Shown piece after piece: positions 34,811-45,406 of a DNA stretch of 64,000 bases; positions within the stretch are counted from its first letter, which is position 1; every line of letters starts with the position of its first letter. The position numbers and the translations under genes were made by a program. The DNA comes from Clarkia xantiana subsp. parviflora (lineage: Eukaryota > Streptophyta > Magnoliopsida > Myrtales > Onagraceae): contig JAPTYO010000008.1 of the NCBI GenBank assembly GCA_036873135.1, positions 32,576,761-32,640,760 on the forward strand. The letters run 5' to 3'. Under the pieces are notes generated by a model. That model made no database searches, had not been told where the DNA came from, and saw nothing but the letters and a program-made list of their open reading frames with translations.

Positions 34811-35959
34811 CTACAGATTTTCAAACAGTGTTGCATGGTTCGTGGACGCAGAAAGCATGCACCACAATTCATATTTTCAAAAAGTGTTATGTGGTCCCTG
34901 GACGCAGGAATCATGTATCACAAATATTTTTTCAAATACTTTATCAAATATTTTATGTATCAAATATTTTTTCAAATATTTTATCAACACGGTTTTTGCG
35001 TGTATCACGAGCTTTTTTAGGGTTCACAAACATCTTTTCAAAAACCAAAATGCTTTTACGTATGCTTCCCCAACGCGGGTTGATACACGCTGGCAGGTGC
35101 GCACCCTGTTTAAAACTCATAAAATTTACAAGTCGAGTCTTGTACAACGTCGCCTTAGAGTGGAACTAAGAGACGGTATAAACTAGTATCTTGCTTAGCC
35201 AAGATAACACCTTTCAAATATACTACTTGTTAAGAAAAGTCGCTATACGCGAAATACTTGACAGGTTACAACATATATAGCGGCAAGCTATTAAGGAAAG
35301 AAGGGAAACATGCGTAATGCATCATGCAAGCAATCATGAGAGCATCTCAAGTCATCAATCAAGAAGTGGCTAATGGTCACGACTGCGGAGACTACATCTA
35401 TGATTACTAGTCATCCACATCCAACAAACACCTACAATGCGCAAGTCGCAACATCCTATGCTCTATCCATCTTGCCATGCCTTGGAATCTAACCAAGAGG
35501 GGCGATCATAACACTCAACAATGAGAGACATACAGTCGCAACTACGGACATCATGTTCATCATCTAAGGATATCTATCCTATCTTCCAAGTCCAAAGCAT
35601 ATGGACGGCATAGATAACTCAAGGTATGAAATATTACTAACAAGTTATCACATGATTATTATTGAAAATAGGTCCAGGTGACAAAATATCATGCAAGCAA
35701 AGTCATGAACAAAGAATTATCAACACCAACCCATTCACAAAGGGTTCAACATGCTGGAAGCAGACAGCCCGACACCAACCAAGAGTTAACATCATCTCTA
35801 AGGACCTATGGCAAAGAGTTCATGATGTCAACATCAAATGCAATGTCGTCATCCACACAAAGGACACGACAAGAATGATTGTTTCAACATTCAACACAAC
35901 ATAGCTCTTCAACATAAGGGCGATAATCAGCAATACGGGCAACAAAATCAGCAATAAAC
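34811..35959 (+). other. A 3' region, no gene seen
   Basis: It is AT-rich with fcaaatattttttcaaata-like short duplications near 34925-34985, written here only as a description of poly-T rich repeats. Partly collinear with 57790-58330 of B (both contain caagtcgagtctt, acaacgtcgccttagagtgg). Nothing coding on the plus strand. Confidence 0.5.
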
Positions 35960-35964
35960 AAATA

Positions 35965-36379
35965 CTTACCTCAATAGGAGTAACGCTTCTCCTTGGGCCG
36001 GTCCCTCGACTGGGGGGCAGAAGACACCACTGCACAACCCTCAACTCTATTTCCTTTATCACAAGAAGGAATTAGCACGGTCATGCTCGGCAAAAAGAAC
36101 TAAGAATCGCTCGAGGAACGCGCCCCTGCGTCGGATCTTTTGAGAATTATGCTAAAAACAGAAGTTGCAGCCAGCAATAACTTGGAAAATTAACAAGTTC
36201 AAATAAGATACATTGAGACATCTTACTCACAAGCCCTTTACCACGACCGTGTCCGAAGACTCCAGAGTAGCGGGGGCACTTGTACGGATATTCCTCCCAA
36301 CGAACGGATTACTGTACACATCAGCTATCCGCAAAGACAAGCTTTTTCCCATCTAGATGGAGATAGTGGACTTACTCAT
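35965..36379 (-). pseudogene. remnant of the antisense gene in A
   Basis: On the minus strand an ATG at 36379 opens MSKSTISI and stops after eight codons; the same start in B reads MSKSSIPILRVTL. Downstream pieces match B's middle exons: 36345-36235 corresponds to 59779-59645, and about 36145-35970, with the gtccctcgac-ggggggcagaag signature, corresponds to about 59530-59343. The exon holding the main conserved domain is missing. It shows that A once carried the same oppositely oriented gene. Confidence 0.65.
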
Positions 36380-36845
36380 GGTAACAGCCGTGGGAAGACT
36401 AATTCTGACAAGAAGACAGCAAAATCTGATATCCTGGAAAATACAACCAACAATCCAGTCAGTGCGTAAACACGCATCAACACCTATGCAAGCATTTATA
36501 CAACGGACACTCCATGTGAGACAACTATGTACGTACAAGACTTGTTAGTCTTCGCGCAACAAGTAACAAGCATCACACAAGGGGGGCAACCTCTTCAACA
36601 CATTAACCTTGCATGACAACATCGAGTCATACTCGCAGCATACAAGATTACAAGGGTGGAATATTTTCTAAGTGTCTTGCTCAAGATCACAGTTAACATA
36701 TTGCAAGCTGTCAGCATACAACTATGTGTCAGCATATTATCAGGAGTTGGCATATAACTTGTGGTCGCATCAAGCATACGGATACAGCGTACATAGCCAG
36801 GGATGGTGAAAAGATTCTAAGTGCGGGGGCAAATACGCACATACA
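36380..36845. other. upstream region of the antisense remnant in A
   Basis: It is non-coding and collinear with 60703-61000 of B (shared accaacaatccagtca, gtgagacaactatgta-type phrases), consistent with a conserved promoter region for the minus-strand gene. Confidence 0.5.
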
Positions 36846-37223
36846 GTGTACATACATACATGTCGACAAGGAGAAAATATTTTCTAAGTGTTTCCATGTA
36901 CGTACATACATGTCGACAATGAGAAAATATTTTCTAAGTGTTTCCATGTACGTACATACATGTCGACAAGGATGCATGTCAACAAGGAGAAAATATTTTC
37001 TAAGTGTTTCCATGTATGTACATACATGCCGACAAGGATGCATGTCGACAAGAAGAAAATATTTTCTAAGTGTTTCCATGTACGTACATACATGTCGACA
37101 AGGAGAAAATATTTTCTAAGTGTTTCCATTTACGTACATACATGTCGACAGGGATACATGTCGACAAGGAGAAATTATTTTCTAAGCGTTTCCATGTACG
37201 TACATACATGTCGACAAAGATGG
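36846..37223. repeat. 50-bp tandem array with an aaatattttctaagtgttt core
   Basis: About seven copies of a unit containing catgtacgtacatacatg, tcgacaaggag and aaatattttctaagtgtttc. Some units carry an extra piece of about 16-19 bases (gatgcatgtcgacaag-like). The same core occurs four times in B (about 61163-61470). It lies upstream of the minus-strand gene start at 36379. Long open frames across it are products of the repeat. Confidence 0.92.
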
Positions 37224-37422
37224 ATTGCATACAACAAGTAGCTATGCCTCCTAAGCACACCTACGACGCTCATCGACAAAGCTCATACAACGACATCTAT
37301 GGTAACAAGCATTAGATAATTTTCAAGTGTTTTAACATGTTTGCAGACAATGACCGACAGTCTATACATGATGCTCAACAATTCATCGCCTAAGCTATCA
37401 TTACCAACATACAACCATTAGC

Positions 37423-37584
37423 GTCAACGTGCATAGCAAAGTTAACACGAATAGCAAAGTCAACACACTTAGCAAAGTCAACGCGCTTAGCAAAGTCAAC
37501 GCGCATAGCGAAGTCAACACGCATAGCAAAGTCAACGCGCATAGCAAAGTCAACGCGCATAGCAAAGTTGATACGTGCAACAAA
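37423..37584 (-). promoter_or_regulatory. array of nine 18-bp units with repeated W-box-like TTGACT
   Basis: Nine exact-length 18-base units of the form gtcaacgcgcatagcaaa are joined head to tail; the last one is diverged. On the minus strand units 3 to 8 each give TTGACT, the core bound by WRKY transcription factors, at a strict 18-base spacing. The array is about 1 kb upstream of the start of the minus-strand antisense gene remnant and about 1.4 kb before the 3' LTR. A regulatory role is inference. Confidence 0.6.
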
Positions 37585-38970
37585 AGTGGCCAACGTCCCA
37601 AGAAGCTATCATGCAGGCGGTACGACTAATGTGACGAACCGCGAAGAGCAAACACGACAACACTTAGGAAAAATATTTTTCTAAGGCATCAAGACAAAAA
37701 ACGACTACTCCCAAAGACGTTTGGCAACTTCCGACAACCAACAAACCCGTTAAGGGAAAAACAACACGTATCGACCAAAAGGCCTTTACGCGAAGGCATG
37801 GGGGCAATATGTCCAAAGGGGAATTTTACCACGACTATGCACGGAGGTAAAAATCTTCTAAGGCATGGGCTAACGACGATAGCAACAACGACCAACCAGC
37901 ATTTATTCGACATACTAACACCAATGAGCAGCTCTATGCAACAACAACGACAAATAGTTCAAAGAAACAACAATACGGCAACATCCAAAAATCAAGACGA
38001 AGCTGTCCTGTAAAATCGAGTTTTCAGACTACCTCAAAATGTGACAAAAAGTATCACAATGGACTCCACTCGTCGAGACGATTTCAGAAAGGTAAAGACC
38101 GCCGCGAACGGAGCACGGGAAGGCGGCGCGTGGGTTACACGCGCCGGCAGGGCAACACGCACGCGACGGTGCGTGAGGGCGCGTCCGGCATCGTATGGCG
38201 ATTCTGAAGGCGGCGCCGGAATCCTTGCGATGATCTGAGTCGATTGGTGGTGTGAATTTCTGAAAAAAAAAGTCAAGAATCAAACACGTAACTTTCAGGA
38301 TGCACCTAAATTTTATGACGGTGAAGAAACTATGAACAAACAAATGGTTTCTAGAAATGGTGGAGCAATCACCTGCAAAGAAGGATGAAGAATGAATTCC
38401 CAAAGAGCTGGAAGAATGATTGGGGATTAGTGTAATCACATATCCCAAAAGATTCCTTGATGATAAGGATCAAAGGAGTAATTCATCTACATCCACGCCT
38501 AAGTGCTTACGGTATACTCCACCCTCTTCTAAGTATTTATCTCTACGCACATGATTACGCATATCAAATTCGTCATTCTACATGCACGTTTGCATATCGC
38601 ATGATTCATGATTTATTAATCGCTAAGTCATTTTAGAGTATACGGGTTATATATCTAGCATCACGTAATTACGTTCTTGCCATGACCATTACTTATGCAT
38701 ACGTATTGACAAGAAGCATGTCCGCATGACGTATTACTAATTGCTTATATCCCTAGAGATAATCATGTTTGCACGATATATACACTCATTCTCTATTGCA
38801 CTAACCGTGATGACAGGAAATAAAGTCACTCGGTCAAAAAATCAAAGGACGGACGAAATCAAGACTTCTACGTCCAACCGACAATCAAAACCGGAAGGTT
38901 AGCGTCAAGCTCAAATTGGACATGTACCCTAACTCAAAATGGAGTCAAGAAAGGTTTTGAACCGTTACTT
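37585..38970 (+). other. A 3' region shared with A2
   Basis: From about 37930 it is collinear with 11165-12216 of A2. A GC-rich block near 38095-38225 (ggcgcgtgggttacacgcgcc palindromic wording) is also kept in A2 and loosely in B near 61890. No gene is supported. Confidence 0.55.
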
Positions 38971-38984
38971 GACTCGGGGGCAAG
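38971..38984 (+). other. polypurine tract of A
   Basis: GACTCGGGGGCAAG stands directly before the 3' LTR, and the same 14 bases precede the 3' LTRs of A2 and B. It primes plus-strand DNA synthesis. Confidence 0.85.
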
Positions 38985-39865
38985 TGATGGATATATGTCC
39001 AATTCGGGTTTGTATTTATATTTCGGGCCTCGTAAACACGTCGAAAATCACATCACGGTTTAAAAACGCCTCCCAAGGGTTGAAACGGTCCGGAAGCGCG
39101 TTACGCGCGTCCGGACCGGACCTCCAGATTGCATTGCAACCCGGATGTCCAGATTGCTTGCAATCCGGGGGTCCGGGTTGCGCGGCAAGCCGGACCTCGC
39201 CGAATTGCCCAAATTCGACGAGGTCCGGATTGCTCTACGGGTATTACGCTATTACCGTTTACGCGATTACCGTTAAGTGTAGAGAAGTCGAGTTCGCGCA
39301 TTGCCAATATGGATGACGGTTACCGCTTGCTTTTGAACCGTCATCAAACCGCTCTAAAACCGGGTCCGGTCCCAAGGAAGCCTATAAATAGGAGGCCTTG
39401 GCCACCCATTTTCACACATCCTCTCATTTGCCCAACTTTGGCACTTTGAGCTCTGACTTCTCTCTAGAAATATTTTCTCTCTCTAAGATTACCTTTTTAG
39501 CCCTATTGTGACTTAGGTATCGGAGAGGGCTCCACTAGCACCACCCCCCCCCCCCTCTCCGTGCTAGTACTGGCCCTTTGTGCAGGAAGCGGACCCCAAA
39601 GCTAAGGCGAGGAAGAGAAATAGGAGTAAGATGTGCCCAGACGCTCAGACTTGTGCACAGACCGCTATTTCCCGAGACGCAGTCTCCTCCTGAGACACAA
39701 CCGTTTCCCGAGACACCGACTTTTTCCGAGACACAGCGTTAAAACCGAACACTCGTCATCGGCATAGGGCGAATACCTCTTCCAGGCGAAGGGTGTCAAT
39801 CCAAAACCCGAACAACCCACTCAGACAGACGCGTCCATCCGACCCAGTTCACCCAGGACGCAACA
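38985..39865 (+). repeat. 3' LTR of A
   Basis: 881 bases, starting TGATGGATATATGTCC and ending CAGGACGCAACA, with TATAAATA at 39383-39390. It is longer than the 5' LTR by a short-repeat segment of ccggattgc-like words. Confidence 0.92.
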
Positions 39866-40029
39866 TAAATCTCTCAATCGACCGTGGCAAAAGGAGAGAA
39901 TATGAGAGAAATTAAAAAGAAATAAAAGATCCCGCTAGATTGTCGCACCATGCACAATTTAGGCAGAAATTAGGGACAAACATTCATGCGCAAGCGTATT
40001 TTCTACGACACAGCGTCTTCCAAAGTCAA

Positions 40030-40480
40030 CTTCACGGCAAGTGGGATGGTTACAGTCTGCTCTCGCGAGTCACCATTCAAGGATTAGTAGGACTGTTACG
40101 GTCTGTTCCTACGAGTCAACCTCACGGCAAGCGAGACGGTTACAGTCTGCTCTCGCAGGTCGCATTCTAAGGATGAGTAGGACTGTTACAGTCTGTTCCT
40201 ACGAGACAACTTCACGGCAAGCGGTACAGTTACAGTCTGCTCTCGCGAGTCACTATTCAAGGATGAGTAGGACTGTTACAGTCTGTTCCTACGAGTCAGC
40301 TTCACAGGAAGCGGGACGGTTACAGTCTGCTCTTGCAAGTCACCATTCAAGGATGAGTAGGATTGTTACAGTATTCCTACAAGTCTCATGACAAACGGGA
40401 CGGTTACAGTCTGCTCTCGTGAGTCACTATTCAATGATGAGTAGGACTGTTACAGTCTGTTCCTACAAGTCACAGCCGAC
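40030..40480. repeat. tandem array in C (gttacagtctg units)
   Basis: Five to six copies of a composite unit: gggacggttacagtctgctc, tcgcgagtcaccattcaagg and atgagtaggactgttacag. It is non-coding. Confidence 0.88.
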
Positions 40481-40549
40481 AATCAGGATCTGAAGTTTTC
40501 CAGCTTTCTAAGAGTCACCCCCGACGAACGAAGTCGTAGTATTCAGCCA

Positions 40550-40860
40550 TCGCAAGTCACGCCACTGGAGGCTTTTCCTTATCACTCGCCACTGGAGGCA
40601 TCGTCGATTAAGGTTTTACTTTATTGCACTCCACTGGAGGCTTTTCCTTGCCGCTCGCCACTGGAGGCATCGTCGATAAAGATTTTTCGTTACTGCACGC
40701 CACTGGAGACTTTACTTTTACGCACTTTAACGGAAGCACCGTCAACAGGGGCACCGCCGACCGAGGCTTTACTTTTCCGCACCGCCATTGGAGGCTCTTA
40801 TTTATCGCACTGCCGCTGGAGGTTCTACATTCTGCACTACCAATGGAGGTTTTCTTTTTG
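40550..40860. repeat. tandem array in C (actggaggc units)
   Basis: Repeated cgccactggaggc followed by ttttcctt or atcgtcgat, in alternating order, decaying toward the right. Confidence 0.8.
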
Positions 40861-40994
40861 CACCGTCCGATATAAGCCAGGAGCTCCCTTGAAGACTCGA
40901 AGACACAAAAAAATGACAGACTTCTCATCCAAAATTCGGTGTTTCCTTGTCTTTGGACGAATCCCCTCGAACATGATTCTACGGGAATCCGCCC

Positions 40995-41008
40995 AAAGAG
41001 GGGCAAAC
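40995..41008 (+). other. polypurine tract of C
   Basis: AAAGAGGGGCAAAC directly before the 3' LTR start TGTAAACACC. Confidence 0.8.
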
Positions 41009-42631
41009 TGTAAACACCTAATTTTGGACCACGCGCGACACGTGTGCCGTATGGCGCACCTAAATGAGGAAATGTCTAAATATGGCAAGTCGCGAAGTTT
41101 CCAAGAATGCTCCGGTGCAAAATTAGGATAGTTTATATATTTATTACTGTGTATATTTTCCGATTATTTGTATTAAGTATTCAGAATATTTAGAGTATAT
41201 TAAGAGAATAAATCAGTATTATTTAATGCTTAGATTAGACTAGACCTAGACACTATATATAGGAGTTTATGTTTACATGTAAAAAGAGGAGAAAAAATAC
41301 ACAGAAAAATTAATAAAGACGTACACAAATTATCAAGAATTGTTAATCAAAATTTCCATAGGAGTTCTTCGTTCATTAATATATGTATACTGTTTGTTAA
41401 TATAATTATTATTTTGCTTTTTTTGAGTCAAGCTGCTTGTTTTTCACAGCAATTCACGAAGCTCTCAGTCCCACCAGTGACCGACCTGCCCATCAATATC
41501 TCCTTCCCTGAGCATCATCCGTTTTTGTCACCGAGCTCATCCGCCCGTCCAGCTTGGAGTTCATCACCAATCGCATCCTCCACGATCCGCAACCACTTTC
41601 TCCGACCTTCACTCTCACACCGGTCGAACTCCCTTCACGACCGTGTGCCCGTAGCAATGGCAGCAACACGGCAGATCCACCGGCGGAAATTTGACGTCTC
41701 GAGTCACCACGCCTACAAACTCCGACTATCACCATGAGTCCCTTCCGTATTCACAGCCGCCATAATGACAGCCCGACCACTTCGATTCCGACGCTCCAGG
41801 TTTCAAGCTTCATCCTCATCGCCAAAGCACGCCCGAAAGCTGCTCGCTCCGTCAACGCCAACTCCTGTTCCCCGCCACTGTTGCCGACTGACCATCTTTC
41901 GTCCGTCTTCCAATCACTTCAGATCGTTTCATCGATCCCCACTCTTCAACGATTGGCTGAAGTTCACACCTCGGTTCCGTGACAGGTATCGTAACTCTGC
42001 TATAATGTGTAACCACTGTACTTAAGTTGAGACAGCGAGTAGGTGACTCACAATGTGTGGGTTTTGTTTGTTTTGAAATATAATCAGGTGTTATGTTTAG
42101 TGTTTATACTTAATTACTATCATGAACTCGTATATATCCTGTTATATGGCCTGCAGGTATCTTGATTCATGTGATTTAAATAAGATTAATTATTCGAAAA
42201 TTAATATATTAATATCACTTAGAGTGATCGGTGATGAAATACTGTCCTGATGTGTAAATAATTGTAAGTTAGATTATTGCTATAGATAAATAGTTAATTG
42301 ATGTTTTCATTATTAATAACTAATCATGTTACTTTGTTTATAGTTATTATTAAACCCGGCATTATCAAAAAATTGAATAGGATTAGTGGAATGGCGATTC
42401 GTGAATTGAGTACCGTAAGAGCGACATTATTACCACGTGTTTTAATTCGTAATAGAACCCCTGAATCTGAATTTCTGTTCGCAGACCGATTTTATACCTA
42501 GTTGTTTAATTCGTTATTCGCTTAGGTAATTCAGGATTCTAGTTAGCCTAATAATTAACTAGTGGCGACTCTATTTCAAAATCCACTTTTTCAAAACGTA
42601 AATCGCCTTAGGTCAGATTTTAGGTCTGACA
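41009..42631 (+). repeat. 3' LTR of C
   Basis: About 1.62 kb. It keeps the TATATATA box (41254-41261) that the left LTR has lost. It ends ggtctgaca in this reading; the exact end is uncertain because the left copy diverges 35 bases earlier. Confidence 0.8.
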
Positions 42632-43105
42632 ATGTTGAACAAAAAAGCCCAATGATCACGTCTTTGGAAACCGGTTGGGTTTGACTGAGGATATGAGCGA
42701 TGCGGATGGTCAAGTTCACCTATAATTCACCAACTCTTGTACTCACTAGGTGGCCACCAACCGGATATTAATTGAAGGTTGTGAATACTCCTACGTATGC
42801 ATTGGAGAAGTGTTCCTATGTGGAAACTAGGCAGAAGTAGAATTATCAGTTGACCTAGGATACAACGAGGTACTATATAAATGTTGTTTATACCAGGTTG
42901 ATTAGAGAAAAGGGAATCAACGTTCCGCAGGCGCTACAATACTCCTAACAGATGTGTAGCACGATGCCCGTCGTATCCGCCGGTCGCACGGTAAACCTCG
43001 TATGAACTATTCGAAAGCAATGACCAGATCGAATGAATGAAATGTTGATGCAGATTTAGACGACAATACATTAACAGGCACCCTCCCATTCTAGCGAATG
43101 GGAAC
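42632..43105 (+). other. 3' untranslated region of copia D, second part
   Basis: Non-coding DNA between the end of C and the copia 3' LTR. It ends in gcgaatgggaac, a weak polypurine tract. Confidence 0.55.
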
Positions 43106-43681
43106 TGTAAGCATATGGTGATGGGCCCCGTAAATGGAATTCCATTATATGTATATGTTACCTAAGCTAATTGGGTAAATTTCACATTAGGGAATTGGGC
43201 CAGACCTAAATCCCAATTGACATGAGAGGCCCAAAATTGGGTCTCCCTTTTACATAAAGTGGCCAGCCGAATTATGTAGGGGGCAAATTGGACTTTTGTC
43301 CACTTTGTTCCTCCTATATATATGGGGTGTTAGGGGTTTTATTAGGGTTAATCATAATTCCTCCCTTGTGGTGATTTAAGAGAAAACCCTCTCCCCATAA
43401 CACATAGTTCCGCCAATTTGCTTTCGAGCAAACACTCCAGAGATCTATCTCCTTGCCAAGAATCAATCAGAGGCTTTGCCGTGGAGAATATACTAAGTAG
43501 GGCTTCCTTAACCAGAACCTCTACGGGTGCCGACCGGAGGATCGTGAACTCCCTGCAGAAGGATCTTGGGGCTACTAACATTGTTTGAGGTATGTGAGAA
43601 TCTTCCACTACGTAATTTCGATTACTAACTAGCATGTACTATGTTTTAATGTCCGTAGTGATTACTCCCTGTAATCTAACA
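43106..43681 (+). repeat. 3' LTR of copia D
   Basis: It is collinear with the two halves of the 5' LTR. It starts TGTAAGCATATGGTGATGG. The 19 bases at 43682-43700 are the exact reverse complement of this start, so the LTR plus that tail is bounded by perfect 19-base inverted repeats. TATATATAT at 43315-43323 is the likely promoter. Confidence 0.85.
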
Positions 43682-43700
43682 CCATCACCATATGCTTACA

Positions 43701-44141
43701 CAGAATGTCCAATTCGTGATCCGATCCTTACCCGACTCTTGGAACAGCATGAAAATGCACCTTACCCATGCCAATCAACTCGATAACTTCGAGAAAGTGC
43801 GAGTTCATCTCGAGCTGGAAGAGGATCATCTAAAAGCTAAAAAGCCGAGAGTGGAAATGGATCTTGCATCCTCGCATCCAGCTGAGCAAAAGGGTAAACG
43901 CAAGAGAAAGGGGAAGGGCCTTCAGGTTAAGGCTGACAAGTATTTGGCTCCAAAACCTCAGAAGAAGTTCAAACGCAAGCAAATCAGTGGCAATAAAAGG
44001 CAAGCAAAACAGACACGTAAAGAGGAAACTTGGCAAGAAAAGGACACCTTGCTGCTGCCTGCACCAATCCTCCCAAGGTACGTGCCGAAGGATAATGATA
44101 ACCTCTTAAGTTCTTCAAGGACTCTTCTCACTCGAAAGTAA
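43701..44141 (+). pseudogene. gag fragment of copia E
   Basis: The frame reads IRSLPDSWNSMKMHLTHAN through KVRVHLELEEDHLKAKKPR to a Lys-rich tail. It corresponds to the C-terminal third of copia gag. The zinc knuckle of D is not preserved here. No start. Confidence 0.8.
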
Positions 44142-44898
44142 TTCAATTTACCCTTTTTGGATTACTGAATCGAGAAGGAGAACAAGCACAAACCTGAGGA
44201 GTTTGCCCCGGAGACATAGATATTAAATGAAATACTTTATCTTTATTTGCTACAAGAACCTCTTCTTAATTTTTCAGTTTAAGATACTTAATGATAAAAA
44301 TGTTCCTTGAAACATAGGAACCATTTCTTTTTGGGCATGTGACAAATGATTAGAAAAATTATTAATTACCCATCCTTCTCAGGCTATTTGATCCTTTATT
44401 GTTCTTTGATGCATTGCTTATAATTGTTTCTTAGTTATTAGTACTCCATTAAAATGAAACAATCAGTAATGATGATCATGTGTGAAACCGATTGGATTAA
44501 ATTGAATTAGATTCAGAAATGAAACTATTTAACCATAAGTTCAGACTTTGGTAAATAGTGTCCCGCGCGTGTGGACCTCGAAAGATGGAACACATCGTTT
44601 CAAAGTACGAGTTTAATGATGAATTTTTTTTTGATGATTAAGTGCTGAATTTTCGTTTGCGTCCCTTCAAAAACAACTTACTGATAACGTTTACATAGAA
44701 AGAAGTATGCTTCACAAGCTACCACGACCTTGTAAAAGTATCAGCTGACGCATAGGGTGAAAACCCAAGATGCTCAGTTCGGAGATGGGATGAAATCCCT
44801 GATATAAGTTTGCAAACGAAGAAGGATAAAGTCGGTTAAACAATTTTCCTTCCATAACGCCTTGAACGATAAGTGATGCTAGGCATTCAAATCAAATG

Positions 44899-44903
44899 AC
44901 ACA
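44899..44903. repeat. target site duplication of B, left copy (ACACA)
   Basis: ACACA directly before the B 5' LTR, matching 63473-63477 directly after the 3' LTR. Copia D has the uninterrupted equivalent near 19830. Confidence 0.9.
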
Positions 44904-45355
44904 TTTTGGATATCTATCCAATTCGGGTCCGTATTTACGTTTCGAACTTTGCAAACACATCAGAACCACAAACGGATTTTACCGCAGTCACCCGGACCAT
45001 GTCAGATGTCGACATGGTCCAGATTGCCAACTAGTACTGCGCGTTTACCCCTATTTTTACTAAGTATGAGAAGTTAGTGCGCACATAGCCAACCTCGATG
45101 TCGGTAAGCGTTTTCCTGTAAACCGACATTGAACCGCATAAAACCGGGTACGGCTCTAGGGTTTCCTATAAATAGGGACCTAGACCTCCCATTTGACAAC
45201 TTAACTCGAAACTCTCCAGAATTGGCTATTTGTGCTCTGACCTCTCTCTATACATTTTCTCTCTCTAAGATCGCGACTTTAGCATCGGAGAGGGCTCAAC
45301 CAGCACCCCCCTCCCTTCTCCATGCTGGTTATCCCAAGTGGAATCGACCTCAACA
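44904..45355 (+). repeat. 5' LTR of B
   Basis: It starts TTTTGGATATC, with the second base changed from the TG seen in the 3' LTR, and ends GACCTCAACA. TATAAATA at 45177-45184. It is shorter than the 3' LTR (452 versus 569 bases), mostly because about 100 bases near its end are missing between two atccc-like matches. Confidence 0.9.
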
Positions 45356-45357
45356 CT

Positions 45358-45371
45358 TGGCGCCGTCAGCG
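45358..45371 (+). other. primer binding site of B
   Basis: TGGCGCCGTCAGCG lies two bases after the LTR. The first nine bases match the complement of the tRNA-Asp 3' end. Confidence 0.75.
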
Positions 45372-45406
45372 TGATTCGAGCAAGAAGCCGTTCCATACCG
45401 CAAGCT

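Larger units (their letters stand above)
29960..39865 (+). mobile_element. non-autonomous Tat-related LTR element A
   Basis: Parts: 5' LTR (29960-30772), primer site at 30775, damaged gag-like frames with duplicated zinc knuckles (30823-33189), about 5.8 kb of non-coding DNA with several tandem arrays and an antisense gene remnant, polypurine tract (38971-38984), 3' LTR (38985-39865). No RT, RNase H or integrase. It is inserted between two tandem-repeat regions of element C. The flanks gaaag and taaat do not form a target duplication, so A may be a recombinant between two copies. Confidence 0.88.
22923..42631 (+). mobile_element. large non-autonomous LTR element C (LARD-like), split by F and A
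   Basis: It is bounded by LTRs of about 1.55-1.62 kb that start TGTAAACACCTAATTTTG and are nearly identical. A polypurine tract (AAAGAGGGGCAAAC, 40995-41008) stands before the right LTR. Without the inserted F and A the interior is about 4.6 kb and has no recognisable gag or pol. It is made largely of tandem repeats (about 24530-27600, 29130-29870, 40030-40480, 40550-40860). LTR ends with a tggcgactct motif are seen in Ogre/Tat-related plant elements. No clear target duplication: the flanks are gtgct and atgtt. Confidence 0.8.
13659..43681 (+). mobile_element. Ty1/copia retrotransposon D (split by H and C)
   Basis: Parts in order: 5' LTR (13659-16079, interrupted by H), primer site at 16081, long leader, damaged gag (18256-18980), a stretch with no recognisable protease or integrase, damaged RT-RNase H (about 20890-22258), 3' untranslated region (22259-22922, then 42632-43105 after element C), and 3' LTR (from 43106). 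The order RT then RNase H at the end of pol is that of copia. Missing integrase and many stop codons make it a dead, non-autonomous copy. No matching target duplication was found at its outer ends. Confidence 0.8.
43701..44903 (+). mobile_element. copia element E, left part
   Basis: From 43701 the sequence matches copia D from 18612 onward (gag end and the following non-coding interior), up to the target duplication ACACA at 44899-44903 where B inserted. It resumes at 63473. The start of E is missing; its gag abuts the 19-base inverted tail of D's LTR. E differs from D more than the F fragment does, so it is an older or different subfamily member. Confidence 0.85.

Noticed and set aside
36724..37260. 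Several overlapping 60-130 codon frames on both strands, such as those at 36724-37119 and 36729-37079
   Set aside because: They are repetitive translations of the 50-bp tandem array; frame openness is due to the repeat and not to coding.
37423..37584. CRISPR-like array
   Set aside because: Units are directly adjacent with no unique spacers, and this is plant DNA; it is a minisatellite.
37390..37629. Repetitive frames in all phases over the 18-bp array
   Set aside because: The unit length is a multiple of three, so every stop-free phase stays open. No start context and no protein-like composition.
13659..43700. D as a normal copia insertion into copia E
   Set aside because: E gag follows D's LTR on the right, but the left flank is inverted LTR and not the missing gag part, and no duplication is shared. 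A rearrangement is needed.
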